Shown: in pieces, positions 5,373-6,387 of the stretch
How the letters are laid out: every line of letters begins with the position of its first letter
How positions within the stretch are numbered: position 1 is the stretch's first letter
DNA from: an uncultured Campylobacter sp.
GTDB taxonomy: Bacteria; Campylobacterota; Campylobacteria; Campylobacterales; Campylobacteraceae
Direction of reading: 5' to 3'
Length of the DNA: 6,387 nucleotides
Assembly: GCF_938017615.1 (NCBI RefSeq)
Contig: NZ_CALIJA010000107.1
Location: 1 to 6,387, forward strand
Translations under genes and position numbers: made by a program
Notes under the pieces: model-generated
What the model was told of the DNA's origin: nothing
The model's input: the letters and a program-made list of their open reading frames with translations, nothing else
The model's database searches: none

Positions 5373-5990
5373 ATGAAGCAGGTGTGGATATTTTTGCTGT
5401 GCCTACTTGCGCTATGCGGCATGGAAAATGCTGCGGTCAAGGAAGACGATGCGCCGCAGCCAGAGATTTATCAGAGTATGAAAGATATTTACGACGATCT
5501 ACCGATCGCGCAACTGCCGATTCGCTATCCGGGAGAAATTTCGCCCTTAGCAGCTATCGATAAAAATTTACTTGATAAAAATGAGCTGTTTTCGTTCGTA
5601 AAGGAGAATTTTTTAATCGATAATCTAAGCGCGTATTGGGAGAGGATCAAAGACATAAGAGCTTGTCGTTTGCCAGAAAAGAGCGTCAAAACAATTCTGC
5701 TAAGGCTTTATCTGATGGATTTTCAATATAGCGAACGCGGGCACGAATATGTTTTTATGTGCCTTTTAAACGACGCATTTCGTATAAGCGATTGTCGCGA
5801 AATTTACGTCGATTATGTGCACTGCGGTAAAAGCAAGCCGCCGATGCGCGCCAAGCAGGAGTTCGTCATCGACGCCGATTTACGCTGCACAGTAACAACG
5901 CACTACTATACTTTAGATAGCGATAAAGAGCTGTACAGAAATGTCTGCGTGCACGAAATACAAAACGGTACGATCGTTACTAAGGATTAA
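5373..5990 (+). CDS. Secreted six-cysteine protein, function unknown
   Basis: I prefer ATG 5373 to the in-frame ATG at 5328. AGGGGGA (5361-5367) sits five bases before it, the protein then begins with a proper signal peptide (MKQVWIFLLCLLALCGMENA), and the earlier ATG overlaps a probable -10 box and would put a charged MIRRKGITTETRGN leader in front. The product has 205 residues and cleavage is likely after about Ala20 or Ala21. A lipobox is not convincing, because LALC has Leu before the Cys. The mature part has Cys98, 130, 141, 151, 172 and 192, an even number compatible with three disulfides in the periplasm or outside. It begins with an acidic, Pro-rich stretch, then LPIRYPGEIS (48-57) and a helical-looking middle; the C-terminal half, with RCTVTTHYYTLDSDKELY, looks beta-rich. 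No family was recognised. No neighbour shares an evident function. Confidence 0.85.
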   Translation: MKQVWIFLLCLLALCGMENAAVKEDDAPQPEIYQSMKDIYDDLPIAQLPIRYPGEISPLAAIDKNLLDKNELFSFVKENFLIDNLSAYWERIKDIRACRLPEKSVKTILLRLYLMDFQYSERGHEYVFMCLLNDAFRISDCREIYVDYVHCGKSKPPMRAKQEFVIDADLRCTVTTHYYTLDSDKELYRNVCVHEIQNGTIVTKD

Positions 5991-6067
5991 AATCCGAGGC
6001 GATTTTGCGAGATGTTTTTGGCCGTAAATTTCATAGGCAGAGCCGCAAACTGAGACGCGAATTCGCT

Positions 6068-6331
6068 CTATATATGAGCCCCAGCTATTTCAAATCGCGA
6101 TAAAATGACGCTCAAACCGAGCCTGCATTCGTCATATTGATGAGGCGCTGTTTCGAGCCGCGCCAAAACGGCTCGTAAATCTTTGGTACTCCGCAGCGCC
6201 CCACTAAGATGCGTCGCCTTGTGGAGCATTTTAACGACGACGAGCGCTTTATTCGTTTTGACTTCCTGCAACAAGCTAAATATCAAATCTGAAATTCTTG
6301 GTGCGCCCCGAAAGCAACGAGGATAAAACAT
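6068..6331 (-). CDS. Doubtful 87-codon open frame on the minus strand
   Basis: The frame starts at an ATG (6331, reading leftwards) after an AT-rich leader, but no Shine-Dalgarno sequence precedes it, unlike the well-supported genes here. The product would be a basic, Leu/Arg-rich, helical-looking protein with SDLIFSLLQEVKTNKALVVV near its start and TKDLRAVLARLE in the middle. Three facts make it worth listing: 87 codons without a stop, no competing plus-strand gene, and an AT-rich upstream region of the kind that carries promoters in this genome. It could be real, a remnant, or chance. No family was recognised. Confidence 0.3.
   Translation of the reverse strand: MFYPRCFRGAPRISDLIFSLLQEVKTNKALVVVKMLHKATHLSGALRSTKDLRAVLARLETAPHQYDECRLGLSVILSRFEIAGAHI
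6154..6175. repeat. Perfect 7-bp inverted repeat (hairpin)
   Basis: CGAGCCG (6154-6160) and CGGCTCG (6169-6175) are perfectly complementary around an eight-base loop, CGCCAAAA. There is no T-run on either side, so it is not a standard terminator. It lies inside the doubtful minus-strand frame. Confidence 0.5.
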
Positions 6332-6387
6332 CCAAATTTTAAAATTTAAAAATTTTTAAAATAAAAGTGTGAGTTTAAAAAGAATTA

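Larger units (their letters stand above)
5991..6387. other. Right-end region without a convincing gene
   Basis: The plus strand has stops in all frames and only short open pieces. The minus strand has one open frame (6068-6331). A perfect hairpin lies at 6154-6175. The last 55 bases are strongly AT-rich and include TTTTAAAATTTAAA at 6337-6350, the same word seen three times in 2320-2631. No tRNA, rRNA, CRISPR or IS end was seen. Confidence 0.5.

Noticed and set aside
6100..6200. CRISPR or structured RNA locus at the right end
   Set aside because: There is one hairpin but no repeated unit with regular spacers and no tRNA or rRNA signature.

Overview
The window reads like chromosomal DNA of a Campylobacter from the oral, mid-GC group; C. 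gracilis, C. showae and C. rectus are the obvious comparators. The evidence is GC-rich coding sequence between AT-rich spacers full of AAATTT/TTTTAAAATTT words, AAGGAG ribosome-binding sites, TATAAT-like -10 boxes without a clear -35, and an ecotin gene, which is known in some oral Campylobacter. The species is inferred. All credible genes are on the + strand except one doubtful minus-strand frame at the right end.

Left part (1-3003): an array of unrecognised genes. It opens with the 3' part of a protein built from Trp/Asp hairpin repeats, about 28 residues each and grouped into a super-repeat of about 85. Two broken small genes follow. One (1221-1778) has two in-frame stop codons. The other (1930-2384) has lost one base in a T-run and regains a convincing C-terminus in the -1 frame. 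After an AT-rich spacer with repeated 14-mers and a possible gene fragment comes an intact 118-residue acidic protein (2647-3003). The mix of small, unrelated and partly dead genes recalls a decaying accessory or immunity-type array, but no toxin or named immunity family was recognised.

Middle part (3065-4288): two exported proteins. The first is a lipoprotein of unknown function with a disordered Ser/Lys/Ala-rich tail. The second is a periplasmic ecotin-type serine protease inhibitor with the ecotin cysteine pair and leucine at the predicted P1 position; it has its own promoter region and a strong RBS.

Right part (4473-6387): a YeaK/YbaK-family aminoacyl-tRNA deacylase, which clears mischarged tRNA, with an unusual insertion of about 65 residues containing four cysteines. 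Next is a secreted protein of unknown function with six cysteines after its signal peptide; its start is best placed at 5373. The last 397 bases hold only a weak minus-strand open frame, a perfect 7-bp hairpin and an AT-rich end.

The genes do not form one obvious pathway. The three right-hand genes with visible promoters look like independent units, and TTTCAGTATAAT-like elements recur in front of them.
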